A stretch of 20,182 nucleotides of DNA from positions 1-20,182 of the forward strand of contig CAZJDB010000218.1 of assembly GCA_964544695.1 (NCBI GenBank). The letters are read 5' to 3'. The DNA is from Dinghuibacter sp964544695. Lineage in GTDB: Bacteria > Bacteroidota > Bacteroidia > Chitinophagales > Chitinophagaceae. Under the pieces are notes generated by a model. It saw nothing but the letters and a program-made list of their open reading frames with translations, made no database searches and was not told where the DNA came from. Made by a program: the position numbers and the translations under genes. Position 1 is the stretch's first letter; every line of letters begins with the position of its first letter. Below, in pieces: positions 1 through 7,393 of the stretch.

Positions 1-188
1 TGCATATCCTGCTGAGCCTTTTGCAGGTCTTCCTTATATTTTTCCAGGGCAGTGTCCGCCCTTTTCGCTTCAGGCATGCTGGTCACCAGCTCTTCCATGC
101 TGATATACCCGATTTTGGATTGTGCGTGCACACCCGTGAAAGCGGTCAGGCCCAGGGCGCAACTAATGAGAAAGAATACTTTTTTCAT
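1..188 (-). CDS. OmpH/Skp-family periplasmic chaperone (N-terminal part, runs off left edge)
   Basis: Only the first 62 codons are visible; the gene continues beyond base 1. It starts at ATG 188-186 with a lysine-led hydrophobic signal peptide ending in VHAQ, followed by KIGYISMEELVTSMPEAKRA, the conserved opening of OmpH/Skp proteins, and then the start of a charged helical stretch. Skp-like proteins bind unfolded outer-membrane proteins in the periplasm and bring them to BamA. It lies 6 bases after the preceding chaperone gene and is third in a chaperone series behind bamA, so it is surely in the same operon. It is a close tandem copy of that neighbour: mature N-termini match at most positions (KIGYISM[ED]ELV, MPEAK[KR]AD). 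The family call is firm; length and C-terminus cannot be judged. Confidence 0.85.
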   Translation of the reverse strand, partial: MKKVFFLISCALGLTAFTGVHAQSKIGYISMEELVTSMPEAKRADTALEKYKEDLQKAQQDM

Positions 189-194
189 GAATCT

Positions 195-704
195 TTATTT
201 GATGCCCAGTTTCTTCTTTACGAGGGGCAGTATATCATCCGTGGGGGGAGAAACAATGAGGTTTTCTTTGGCCATGATGTAGGTATACCCGGCTTCCTTG
301 GCGACCTGCTGGATGGCGTCCATGGCCTTGCTCTGGATGGGGCCGTAGACCTCCTGCTGCTTCAGGTTGAACTTTTGCTGCGCATCCTGGCCGTAGCTTT
401 GAAGCGTGTTGTACAAGTCCTGGATACCTTTGTTTTCCAGGTCCTTCTTGGCCTGGCTCATCGAGGAGGAGTCCTTTACGAAAGCCGCATACCGGGTTTG
501 GAGTTCCGAACGGATTTGCTCCTGGGCCTGTTGCAACTGATCCTTGTATTGTGCGAGTACCGTGTCTGCTTTCTTAGCCTCGGGCATAGCCTGGACCAGC
601 TCATCCATGCTGATGTAACCGATTTTCATCTGCGCCTTCACCTTAACCCCTGCGAAGGCCGAAAGGCCCATTGCAAAAAGTGTGGCCAATAAAACTTTTT
701 TCAT
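195..704 (-). CDS. OmpH/Skp-family periplasmic chaperone
   Basis: A 169-residue secreted protein of usual OmpH/Skp length. Residues 1-25 form a signal peptide (MKKVLLATLFAMGL..., ending in KVKAQ). Then comes the conserved KIGYISMDELVQAMPEAKKA strand-turn segment, a long charged coiled-coil region rich in Gln, Lys and Glu (roughly residues 45-110, the Skp tentacles), and a return segment with a short hydrophobic strand (YTYIMA...). The reading frame is open a further 30 codons upstream to 794, but that part overlaps the preceding chaperone gene and lacks signal-peptide character. ATG at 704 follows an A-rich leader (AAATAAAAAGATAACA) typical of Bacteroidota start sites, so I chose it. It probably acts as a holdase delivering outer-membrane proteins to BamA. 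It lies 28 bases behind the gene at 733-1248. Confidence 0.9.
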   Translation of the reverse strand: MKKVLLATLFAMGLSAFAGVKVKAQMKIGYISMDELVQAMPEAKKADTVLAQYKDQLQQAQEQIRSELQTRYAAFVKDSSSMSQAKKDLENKGIQDLYNTLQSYGQDAQQKFNLKQQEVYGPIQSKAMDAIQQVAKEAGYTYIMAKENLIVSPPTDDILPLVKKKLGIK

Positions 705-732
705 TGTTATCTTTTTATTTGAAAGGTTGGTT

Positions 733-1248
733 TTACAGCTTGACGCCCAAAGCCCTAAGAACATCATCACTTTTGTCCAACTTGGGGTCGGCAAATATAA
801 CGGTTATTCCCTCACTTTTATCCAAAATAAAGTCATATAATCTGGACGCCGCCAGTTTCTGAATGGCGTCGTAAACCTTGTCCTGGATGGGTTTGATCAG
901 TTCCTGCCGTTTCTTGAACAGGTCCCCCTCGAAGCCGTACCGCTTGCGTTGAAGGTCCCTGAGTTCCTTCTCTTCGTTGAAAATCTGGTCCTCCCTTTTC
1001 TTCTTCAGGTCATCGCTCAACATGACCTGCTCCGCCTCATAGTCGCTTTTCAACTTGTCCAGGGCTGCCGATTTCTGGTCGATCTCAGCCGTCCAAAGGG
1101 CGCTGATATCGTCCAGGTTTTTTTGTGCCTTCAGGTATTCCGGCAGCTTGCTGAGAATGTATTTGGTGTCGATCACGGCGTAGCGCTGTGCGCTGAGGGT
1201 GCTTGCTCCCAGGAGCAAACCCAAAAGTACGAACAGGGACTTTTTCAT
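733..1248 (-). CDS. ompH: OmpH/Skp-family periplasmic chaperone next to bamA
   Basis: A 171-residue protein with a clear signal peptide (MKKSLFVLLGLLLGASTLSAQ) followed by RYAVIDTKYILSKLPEY, the OmpH family signature in which a beta strand leads into a helix. Residues 40-130 are strongly charged and predicted coiled coil. The C-terminal strand (YDFILDKSEGITVIFADP) closes the body domain. The role inferred from the family is a periplasmic holdase for unfolded barrel proteins. It begins 14 bases after the bamA stop codon, which supports co-transcription and a joint role in outer-membrane assembly. It is clearly more diverged from the two following OmpH copies than they are from each other. Confidence 0.93.
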   Translation of the reverse strand: MKKSLFVLLGLLLGASTLSAQRYAVIDTKYILSKLPEYLKAQKNLDDISALWTAEIDQKSAALDKLKSDYEAEQVMLSDDLKKKREDQIFNEEKELRDLQRKRYGFEGDLFKKRQELIKPIQDKVYDAIQKLAASRLYDFILDKSEGITVIFADPKLDKSDDVLRALGVKL

Positions 1249-1262
1249 TGCGTTAATTTACG

Positions 1263-4049
1263 CTATTCCGGCTCATAACCGAGCATAAAGGTGAAGCGTC
1301 CGGCGTTCTTCAGGCCATTGCCGGGCTGGAGGCGATCCAGGCCGATACCGTAGTCGAAACCGAGCAGCCCGAACATAGGCAGGAAGAACCGCATACCCAA
1401 GCCCACGGAACGTCTCAACACGAAAGGATTATAGTGTTGGAAGTCGTACCAGCCGTTCGCCGCCTCGAAGAATCCCAGACCGTAAATGGTGCTGGTCGGG
1501 CTGAGGCTTAAGGGGTAGCGCAACTCCATAACGTATTTGTTGAATATCGTGAATAACTGGTTGGGGTTGGTCGTTGTAGTGCTCGAGGTCCCGTTATCCG
1601 GATTGACCTTGGGATCCGAATTGTAATACACGGGATAGCCCCTCTGCGAAATGATGTCGTACCCCAGGATACCGAAGTTATTGGTCAGGCCCGCATCTCC
1701 CAACTGGAAGCGCTCGAAGGGAGAGATGGGGAGCTTGTCGGAGTAGCGACCCATGTACCCGAACTTACCGGCCACATGGAGCACGAGCTGTTTGTTCTTA
1801 TCCTCTCCCGTGGCATTTCCAAGGGGGATATAGTATTCAACGTTCATCCTCCATTTATGGTATTCCACCCAACGATACTTGTCCTGTATGGAAGTATAGT
1901 TGTCCGGGTTGTTCCCAATTTGGGAGTATGGGGGCGTGGCCTGTACGCTGATCCACATGCTGGAACCGTTGCGGGGAAACTGGGGGTTGTCCAGTTGGTA
2001 CCTCGCCAGGGTCAGTTTGACATTGAGGTTGTTCGAATTCCCCGTGGTCATGTCCGGGAAATACCCGTAGTATTTCCTGAGCTCATACACGTTGTAATTG
2101 ACAGCGTAAGTGAGCGTAAAGAAATCGTCGGGCCAGCGGAGCGCTTTACCCAGGGCTACGCCGACGCCAATAATATTGAGGTGCGAGGTATCGGAGTGGT
2201 TGGTTACATAGGACCCTGTAGCGAAGTTGTAAGAATAAGCATTCGAATACCGGGTATTATATACGCTTACGGTCAAAGAGTTCCGTTTCTTGCCCCCAAA
2301 CCAGGGTTCCGTAAAAGATATGTTCTCAGCGCGGTAAGATTTACCGTTGGCTTGCACGCGGGCGGACAACTTCTGTCCGTCTCCCGAAGGCAGGGGATCC
2401 CAGGCTTTCTTGTGGAAGATATTGCTGAGCGAGAAGTTGTTAAAGGTCACCCCCAGGGTACCCGTCAGTCCGATGTTTCCGCCCCATCCCGCGGACAATT
2501 CCAGCTGGTCGGAGGACTTTTCCTCCAGGGTGTAGTCTATATCCACGGTACCGTCTTCGATATGGGGAACGGGATTGATGCCGATCTTTTCCTGGTTGAA
2601 AAAGCCCAGGTTGGCTATTTCACGGTTCGTCCGGATCACCGCCGAACGGCTGAACTTATCACCGGGGACCGTACTGAGTTCCCGGCGGATCACATATTCC
2701 TTGGTCTTGTCGTTACCTGAAATGTTGATATTCTTGATCGTGGCCTGGGGACCTTCCACGATACGCACTTCGTAATCGATCGTGTCGACGTTCACCCTGG
2801 TTTCCACGGGATCTATGCGGAAGAACAGGTAACCGTCGTCCATGTACAGGCTTTTAATATCTCCGCCTTCCGCCGTAGCTTCCACACCCAGGCGCTTTTC
2901 GAGCAAGCCCAGGTTGTACAGGTCCCCCTTGTGGATGTTCAGGATGAGGGTCAGGACAGAATCGGAATACTTGGTATTCCCCTTCCAGGTAATGTTCCCG
3001 AAATAATATTTATGCCCCTCGGCAACCTTGATGTCTATGTTCAACGTTCCCTTGGAGGTATAATAAGTCGTATCCGCGGTAACAGCCGCATCGCGGTACC
3101 CTATGGAGTTGTAGTAGGTGATGAGTTTTTCCTTGTCCCCATCGTATTTCTCGGCGTTGAATTTGGCGGACGTGAAGAGTTTAAGACGCACATAGGGGTC
3201 CATGAATTCCTTGATCTTGGTGGGGATCAGGAAATCGTAGTTGTCCACGAATTCCTTGAAGGGGAGGCCCGTTTTGGTCCCGTATACCGCCCTGACGGGC
3301 ACGGGGAACAGGGTCAGGCGGCTCATTTCGTGCGTATCCTTCAACTTGGATTTGAGTTTAGTATCCGTGACATTCTTGTTCCCGAAGAAATTGATGTCGT
3401 CGATGCGCACCTTGGGTCCCTTGGTGATGTAAAAGGTCAGAATTTCAAAATTCTTGGCCCCCCCGGGATCCGGTTTCTCTTCCACGCGCACATCCGCGCT
3501 CTGGAAGCCTTTCTCGGTAAAGAATTTTTGGATGCTTTGAACCGCCGTCAGCTTCATGTTTTCGGTGACTACCCTGGAACGCACCAGGCCCGTTTTGGGC
3601 TCGAGGTCGTCGGCTTCACCCTTGCGTATACCCTTGAAAAAGAAATTCGACAGGCGGGGTCGTTCCTGCACGTCGATTTCGAGGTACAGGTTCTTCCCGT
3701 CCAGGCGGGTGACAAAGATTTGGACGTTGTTGAAAAGTTTTTGGTTCCAAAGGTTGGTAACGGCCTTACTGAAGTCATCGGACCCCGTACCCCCGGGCAG
3801 GACCAACTGGTCGCCCACGCTCAGACCCGATACGGTAAGGAGAAGGGTCGAATCCAGGTATTTGGCGCCGACTACCTTGATACCGGCGATGATGTATTCT
3901 TTCTGATTCTTGGAGTCAAAAATATGTAACAAGTCAGGGCTAACCGAAACAGGAGGTACAGTATCTGGGGTTTGAGCCCGAAGGGTGGTGAAGAATGAGG
4001 CGGATAATATCGTTCCTGCTATCAATAAAACCCTAAAAAAAAGTCGCAT
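1263..4049 (-). CDS. bamA: BamA outer-membrane protein assembly factor
   Basis: A 928-residue Omp85-family protein, the central insertase of the beta-barrel assembly machine. Residues 1-25 are a signal peptide ending in RAQ. A chain of POTRA domains follows to about residue 505; the first runs from YIIAGIKVVGAKYLD, and later ones show the recurring strand-helix pattern and glycines (for example INFFGNKNVTDTKLKSKLKD and ITWKGNTKYSDSVL). The remaining 420 residues form the 16-strand barrel, with alternating aromatic strands. An RGY motif near residue 803 (GYDIISQRGYPVYY) corresponds to the VRGF/Y motif of the loop 6 lid. The protein ends with an aromatic-rich last strand (GRFTFMLGYEPE). It lies between uppS and the OmpH chaperones, a common Bacteroidota order. 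Start ATG at 4049 gives a well-formed signal peptide. Confidence 0.96.
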   Translation of the reverse strand: MRLFFRVLLIAGTILSASFFTTLRAQTPDTVPPVSVSPDLLHIFDSKNQKEYIIAGIKVVGAKYLDSTLLLTVSGLSVGDQLVLPGGTGSDDFSKAVTNLWNQKLFNNVQIFVTRLDGKNLYLEIDVQERPRLSNFFFKGIRKGEADDLEPKTGLVRSRVVTENMKLTAVQSIQKFFTEKGFQSADVRVEEKPDPGGAKNFEILTFYITKGPKVRIDDINFFGNKNVTDTKLKSKLKDTHEMSRLTLFPVPVRAVYGTKTGLPFKEFVDNYDFLIPTKIKEFMDPYVRLKLFTSAKFNAEKYDGDKEKLITYYNSIGYRDAAVTADTTYYTSKGTLNIDIKVAEGHKYYFGNITWKGNTKYSDSVLTLILNIHKGDLYNLGLLEKRLGVEATAEGGDIKSLYMDDGYLFFRIDPVETRVNVDTIDYEVRIVEGPQATIKNINISGNDKTKEYVIRRELSTVPGDKFSRSAVIRTNREIANLGFFNQEKIGINPVPHIEDGTVDIDYTLEEKSSDQLELSAGWGGNIGLTGTLGVTFNNFSLSNIFHKKAWDPLPSGDGQKLSARVQANGKSYRAENISFTEPWFGGKKRNSLTVSVYNTRYSNAYSYNFATGSYVTNHSDTSHLNIIGVGVALGKALRWPDDFFTLTYAVNYNVYELRKYYGYFPDMTTGNSNNLNVKLTLARYQLDNPQFPRNGSSMWISVQATPPYSQIGNNPDNYTSIQDKYRWVEYHKWRMNVEYYIPLGNATGEDKNKQLVLHVAGKFGYMGRYSDKLPISPFERFQLGDAGLTNNFGILGYDIISQRGYPVYYNSDPKVNPDNGTSSTTTTNPNQLFTIFNKYVMELRYPLSLSPTSTIYGLGFFEAANGWYDFQHYNPFVLRRSVGLGMRFFLPMFGLLGFDYGIGLDRLQPGNGLKNAGRFTFMLGYEPE

Positions 4050-4182
4050 CCAGTTTTTCGTTATTGTTATTAAAAAAACTCACCATGTTTCCATACCTAC
4101 AAGCCAGGTGCGCCGTCTCTACCTCAATTCTCTCCAAAAACAGCATGGCCGGCAATTTAAGCGGAATAATTAAAACGCTTTG
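4050..4182. other. uppS-bamA intergenic gap
   Basis: These 133 bases separate the uppS stop codon from the bamA start. I see no convincing gene, hairpin terminator or consensus -7 box on the minus strand. It holds A/T-rich patches, including TTTTTTTAATAACAATAAC directly ahead of bamA, which probably serves as the A-rich translation-start region. bamA may therefore be read through from uppS, though a weak promoter here cannot be excluded. Confidence 0.4.
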
Positions 4183-4944
4183 TTAAATAAAGTTCGAAGG
4201 CTCTTCCGCGATCTGTTCGCTCGTTTTTCCAAAGCGCCTTTCCCTGTTTTGGAAGTCCAGGATCGCCATATAGAGGTTTTCCTTCCTGAAATCCGGCCAT
4301 AGGGTACCCGTAAAGTAGAGTTCCGTATAGGCCAGTTGGTACAATAGGAAATTGCTGATCCTGTATTCCCCACTGGTCCTGATCATCAGTTCCGGGTCGG
4401 GAAATGCGTGGGTGCACAGATAGCTTTCAAGCAACACCTGGTTGACATCCCCGGGTTCCACCTTCCCCGCTTTTACATCGGCGGCAATCGCACGCGCGGC
4501 GCGCACCAACTCCCAACGACTGCTATAGCTGAGCGCCATGATCAGGTTCATGCCCGTATTGGCGCCCGTTAGTTGCATGGCCTCCCGAAGTGCCCCCTGG
4601 GCCGTCCCGGGGAGCATATCCATGTCTCCGATCATGTGCAACCGGATATTGTTGCGATTCAGGGTATCCACCTCTTTTCGAATCGTATCGATGAGCAGCT
4701 CCATGAGGCCATTGACCTCATAGGCGGGCCTGTCCCAGTTCTCCGTGCTGAAGGCATACAGGGTCAGGTATCCGATGCCCAGTTCGGCGCATCCCTCCAC
4801 GATATTACGGACGCTTTCCACCCCATGGAAATGCCCGAAAAGACGATCCCTCCCCTGCTCCTTGGCCCAACGCCCGTTCCCATCCATAATAATGGCAATA
4901 TGCCTGGGAAGGCGTTGTTTATCAATATTTTCCAGGAGGCTCAT
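4183..4944 (-). CDS. uppS: Isoprenyl transferase (undecaprenyl diphosphate synthase)
   Basis: A 253-residue cis-prenyltransferase that extends farnesyl diphosphate with isopentenyl diphosphate to the C55 lipid carrier used for peptidoglycan and surface polysaccharides; it is cytosolic and membrane-associated. All signature blocks are visible: IAIIMDGNGRWA (catalytic Asp21), GHFHGVESV, LTLYAFSTENW, and the C-terminal RTSGEYRISNFLLYQLAY followed by WPDF. Length is standard. The frame is open to another ATG at 4989, adding 15 residues. I prefer ATG 4944 because MSLLENIDKQRLPRHIAI matches the usual N-terminus, and a -7-like box (4971-4978) lies inside the longer version. It is the first gene of the uppS-bamA-ompH cluster and starts just after the terminator of the sus operon. 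Confidence 0.96.
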   Translation of the reverse strand: MSLLENIDKQRLPRHIAIIMDGNGRWAKEQGRDRLFGHFHGVESVRNIVEGCAELGIGYLTLYAFSTENWDRPAYEVNGLMELLIDTIRKEVDTLNRNNIRLHMIGDMDMLPGTAQGALREAMQLTGANTGMNLIMALSYSSRWELVRAARAIAADVKAGKVEPGDVNQVLLESYLCTHAFPDPELMIRTSGEYRISNFLLYQLAYTELYFTGTLWPDFRKENLYMAILDFQNRERRFGKTSEQIAEEPSNFI

Positions 4945-4970
4945 GGGGCGGTTATCGCATTTAGAGGGGG

Positions 4971-4978
4971 CGAAGTTA
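4971..4978 (-). promoter_or_regulatory. Candidate -7 box for the uppS-bamA-ompH operon
   Basis: On the minus strand this reads TAACTTCG, one mismatch from the Bacteroidota -7 consensus TAnnTTTG. It lies 26 bases ahead of the preferred uppS ATG. A matching -33 TTG at the usual 19-21 base spacing is not obvious, so the call rests on the -7 box and its position between the upstream terminator and the gene. Confidence 0.45.
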
Positions 4979-5010
4979 CAAAAATCCATGATAAGGGCGC
5001 CGGAGGCGCC

Positions 5011-5044
5011 GCGAAAAACAAAAGCCCCGCACTGGGCGGGGCTT
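5011..5044 (-). terminator. Rho-independent terminator of the sus operon
   Basis: On the minus strand a 9-bp perfect stem AAGCCCCGC / GCGGGGCTT (5044-5036 with 5030-5022) with a 5-base loop is followed by TTGTTTTT. It starts 25 bases after the SusF-like stop codon. A second small inverted repeat, GGCGCC-GGA-GGCGCC at 4996-5010, follows directly downstream. This ends the amylase-susCDEF transcript before uppS. Confidence 0.88.
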
Positions 5045-5069
5045 CAGATACGGAACCTTAACCGACTGC

Positions 5070-6491
5070 TTACTGTATGGTATAATTGTAATATCCTGCT
5101 GTATTCACATAAAAATTGACGGTATGGGTACCCGCGGTAAAGGGAATGTTGCCCCCACTGGTGGAAGTCAGGCTACCACCTGGTCCGCCGGTGCCGTAGC
5201 TCAGGGTCCAGGCGCCGTTGGCCCTGACCTTGAAGCCTCCGGCTGCTGCCCCGGTGAATGTCCCTGTCCAATATCCGCCGCCGCTGTTGTACGTCATCAC
5301 TACGTCGGTGGACCATCCGTTGAAGTCACCGATCAGGCCCCATTGGGTGATGGGTGTGGCCGACCACGTAAGGGCGGTGGTGTTCACCAGGAAATAATAC
5401 CAACCAGCCGTGCCAGGGGCGGCAATATTCATATTGTTACCACCACCCGTTGCCGTCAGGGTGCCGGAAGTGCCGGATGCGTTGGCGTCACCGTAGGTGG
5501 TGCCGTTCCAGTCGGCTTCTACCGTTAATTTGAACCCTTGCGTATTTGACAAATTCACGAACCCGTCAAAGGTTCCGTTCTTGGCGGGAGAAGCCAGCAG
5601 GGGTGCCGTAGCCGGGGCCCAGGACTGGTAAGCGCCAGGTACCCATAGGTTGGCATATCCCTGGACCCTGGTCACCGTAAAGGTGCCTGCCTGGAAATCC
5701 ATCAGGATGTTATATATACCACTCGAATCCGAAGGTGCCGGAATATCTTCCCCGCCTCCGGTTACGTATTCGAAGCTGGTGGGAACGCCCAGAGGTATGG
5801 AAGCGATCCCGCTGATCACATTGTATTTGTTGTTCCAACTGCCATTGGAGGGCAACATATCGTATGCTCCGCCTGCCTGCAGATAAAAATTCCCGGAATA
5901 ATGGACGGAGTCCACCTCGGTGAATTGTTGAATCGGCACGGGTACGGGGTTGTTCCAAACGCCTAAGGTGGCGCTGCCTACCAGGAACAACTGCCCGGTA
6001 GTGGGTGGCGGAACCTTAGGAGGGGTCTTATAGGGAGTAACCGTGATGGTAAGGGTGTTGGAGGTCAAGGGGGCGTTGTTGTTGGCATAGGAAGAGATCA
6101 CCCGCAATTCCAACGCGAAAGGCACACCGAAAGCGCCTCCCAGACCAAGGGCGACGTCATTGATGGTCTTGGCGTTGATGGTGTCCAGTAGTGCCCCGGA
6201 TACGGTCAGCACGGCGGGGGCAAGAAAACTATGCCCCACCGAATCGATCTGGATGGTAAACAGTTCCGGCCCGGGGTAGGTCCCCGGATACTTCGGGTCC
6301 GTCCAGCTCAAGACCAGGACGTCCATCAGGGAGTCCGCCGGCGTTACGGCAACGGATGTCACCGAGGAACTAAAGACGGGCTTGGTCCCCGTTCCATAAT
6401 AGGTATTGTTTGTGACCGCTTTTGTACACGCCGCCAGGACCAGGGGGACCAGGGCGACGGTGAAAAGGGTCTTGATTTGTTGCAAATTCAT
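5070..6491 (-). CDS. susF: SusF-like surface lipoprotein with three carbohydrate-binding modules
   Basis: A 473-residue lipoprotein, close in length to B. thetaiotaomicron SusF (about 485). The signal peptide ends in the lipobox LVLAAC (Cys22). Residues about 35-160 form the SusE-type immunoglobulin-like N-terminal domain (SVTSVAVTPADSLMDVLVLS). Three carbohydrate-binding units follow: about 165-275 (TGQLFLVGSATLGVWNNP), 277-380 (NLWVPGAYQSWAPATAP) and 385-473 (WGLIGDFNGWSTDVVMTYN), each with exposed Trp and Tyr that usually stack on glucan rings. The role inferred from the family is holding starch at the cell surface beside SusCD without catalysis. It is last in the operon, 27 bases after the SusE-like gene, and is followed by a strong terminator. 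The N-terminal domain and first module are paralogous to that neighbour. No strongly acidic surface-export signal follows the Cys (CTKAVTNN). Confidence 0.85.
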   Translation of the reverse strand: MNLQQIKTLFTVALVPLVLAACTKAVTNNTYYGTGTKPVFSSSVTSVAVTPADSLMDVLVLSWTDPKYPGTYPGPELFTIQIDSVGHSFLAPAVLTVSGALLDTINAKTINDVALGLGGAFGVPFALELRVISSYANNNAPLTSNTLTITVTPYKTPPKVPPPTTGQLFLVGSATLGVWNNPVPVPIQQFTEVDSVHYSGNFYLQAGGAYDMLPSNGSWNNKYNVISGIASIPLGVPTSFEYVTGGGEDIPAPSDSSGIYNILMDFQAGTFTVTRVQGYANLWVPGAYQSWAPATAPLLASPAKNGTFDGFVNLSNTQGFKLTVEADWNGTTYGDANASGTSGTLTATGGGNNMNIAAPGTAGWYYFLVNTTALTWSATPITQWGLIGDFNGWSTDVVMTYNSGGGYWTGTFTGAAAGGFKVRANGAWTLSYGTGGPGGSLTSTSGGNIPFTAGTHTVNFYVNTAGYYNYTIQ

Positions 6492-6518
6492 ACAATGCAG
6501 TTTAAGTTTTGAGAAGCA

Positions 6519-7379
6519 TTACCCTGCCGTAACAGTGAATATCCCGGTTTGGAAATTGACATCGATGGTGTATACGCCACTGGTAGGCGGGGCGATACAG
6601 TTGTTCCCATTGAAAACAAACGGACCGCCGTTGGGTTCCGAATCCGTTACCGCTACGCTCCATTGGTCGGTCCAGGAACCATTCACCGAGATCAGCTTGT
6701 ATTCCGCGCCGCCCACGAGGGTCAGCGTAATGGTAAAGTGGGTGGGGCTCAATTCGGTGAAGGTTTCCGATGCTATACTCCCCGCAGGCATTGGGTTCGC
6801 CCAATTATCGGCAGCAACCGCCGCACCTACGATATACAAAGTACCGGTAGCCGGAGGCGCAACGGTAGGAGGCGGAGACCAGGGGGTTACGGCGAAGTTC
6901 AGGGTATTGGAGGTCAGGGCCGATCCAAGGGGAACGCCCGAATTCAGGGGGGGTAGAAAGGAAACCACCCGAATTTGTTCCTGGTGGGTCATTCCCGTTT
7001 GAAGTTGCTGGCCGTTGGCGATCAGGTTATTCAAAAACGATACGGTCATGGTCGAGGTCAGGTTGGCGCTGAACGCTACGGTTTGCATGTTGGGGCTGGT
7101 GAAATTAGCCCCTACGGTATCGAATTCCAGGTAGTAGTTTACGCTCAAGGTATTGGTGCCCGTGGAATAGCTATATTCCGGGTTGGTCCAATAGAATGTC
7201 ACGGCATTGGCGGTGCTGTCCGTGATGGGGAGGGCGATGGAATCCGTGGCGCTGGCCGTCAGGACAGGCGCCGTTCCTCCGCTCAATACCACGTTCTGGT
7301 TCTTGGTGCATCCGCTCAATATCGAGGTGGCGATGCAGGAGAGGCCCAGTATTTTATGAAAGCTTCGTTTCATATGCAT
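6519..7379 (-). CDS. susE: SusE-like surface lipoprotein with one carbohydrate-binding module
   Basis: A 286-residue lipoprotein. The signal peptide ends in LSGC (Cys24). It has a SusE-type N-terminal immunoglobulin-like domain (about 35-170, with AVTFYWTNPEYSYSTGTN) and one carbohydrate-binding unit (about 178-286, starting TGTLYIVGAAVAADNWANP). It aligns with the first 275 residues or so of the SusF-like neighbour: YKLISVNGSWTDQWSV against YDMLPSNGSWNNKYNV, and SGVYTIDVNFQTGIFTV against SGIYNILMDFQAGTFTV. It then stops exactly where that protein continues into its second module. It is shorter than classical SusE (about 387 residues, two modules). It likely binds alpha-glucan next to SusCD. 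An alternative start is MKRSF at 7373, two codons in; both give the same lipoprotein. It begins 14 bases after the SusD stop codon. Confidence 0.84.
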   Translation of the reverse strand: MHMKRSFHKILGLSCIATSILSGCTKNQNVVLSGGTAPVLTASATDSIALPITDSTANAVTFYWTNPEYSYSTGTNTLSVNYYLEFDTVGANFTSPNMQTVAFSANLTSTMTVSFLNNLIANGQQLQTGMTHQEQIRVVSFLPPLNSGVPLGSALTSNTLNFAVTPWSPPPTVAPPATGTLYIVGAAVAADNWANPMPAGSIASETFTELSPTHFTITLTLVGGAEYKLISVNGSWTDQWSVAVTDSEPNGGPFVFNGNNCIAPPTSGVYTIDVNFQTGIFTVTAG

Positions 7380-7393
7380 GTCTTTTTAGAGGA

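Noticed and set aside
4945..4989. Longer uppS start at ATG 4989 (15 extra residues).
   Set aside because: The extra segment contains a -7-like box and does not match the family N-terminus; ATG 4944 gives a standard start.
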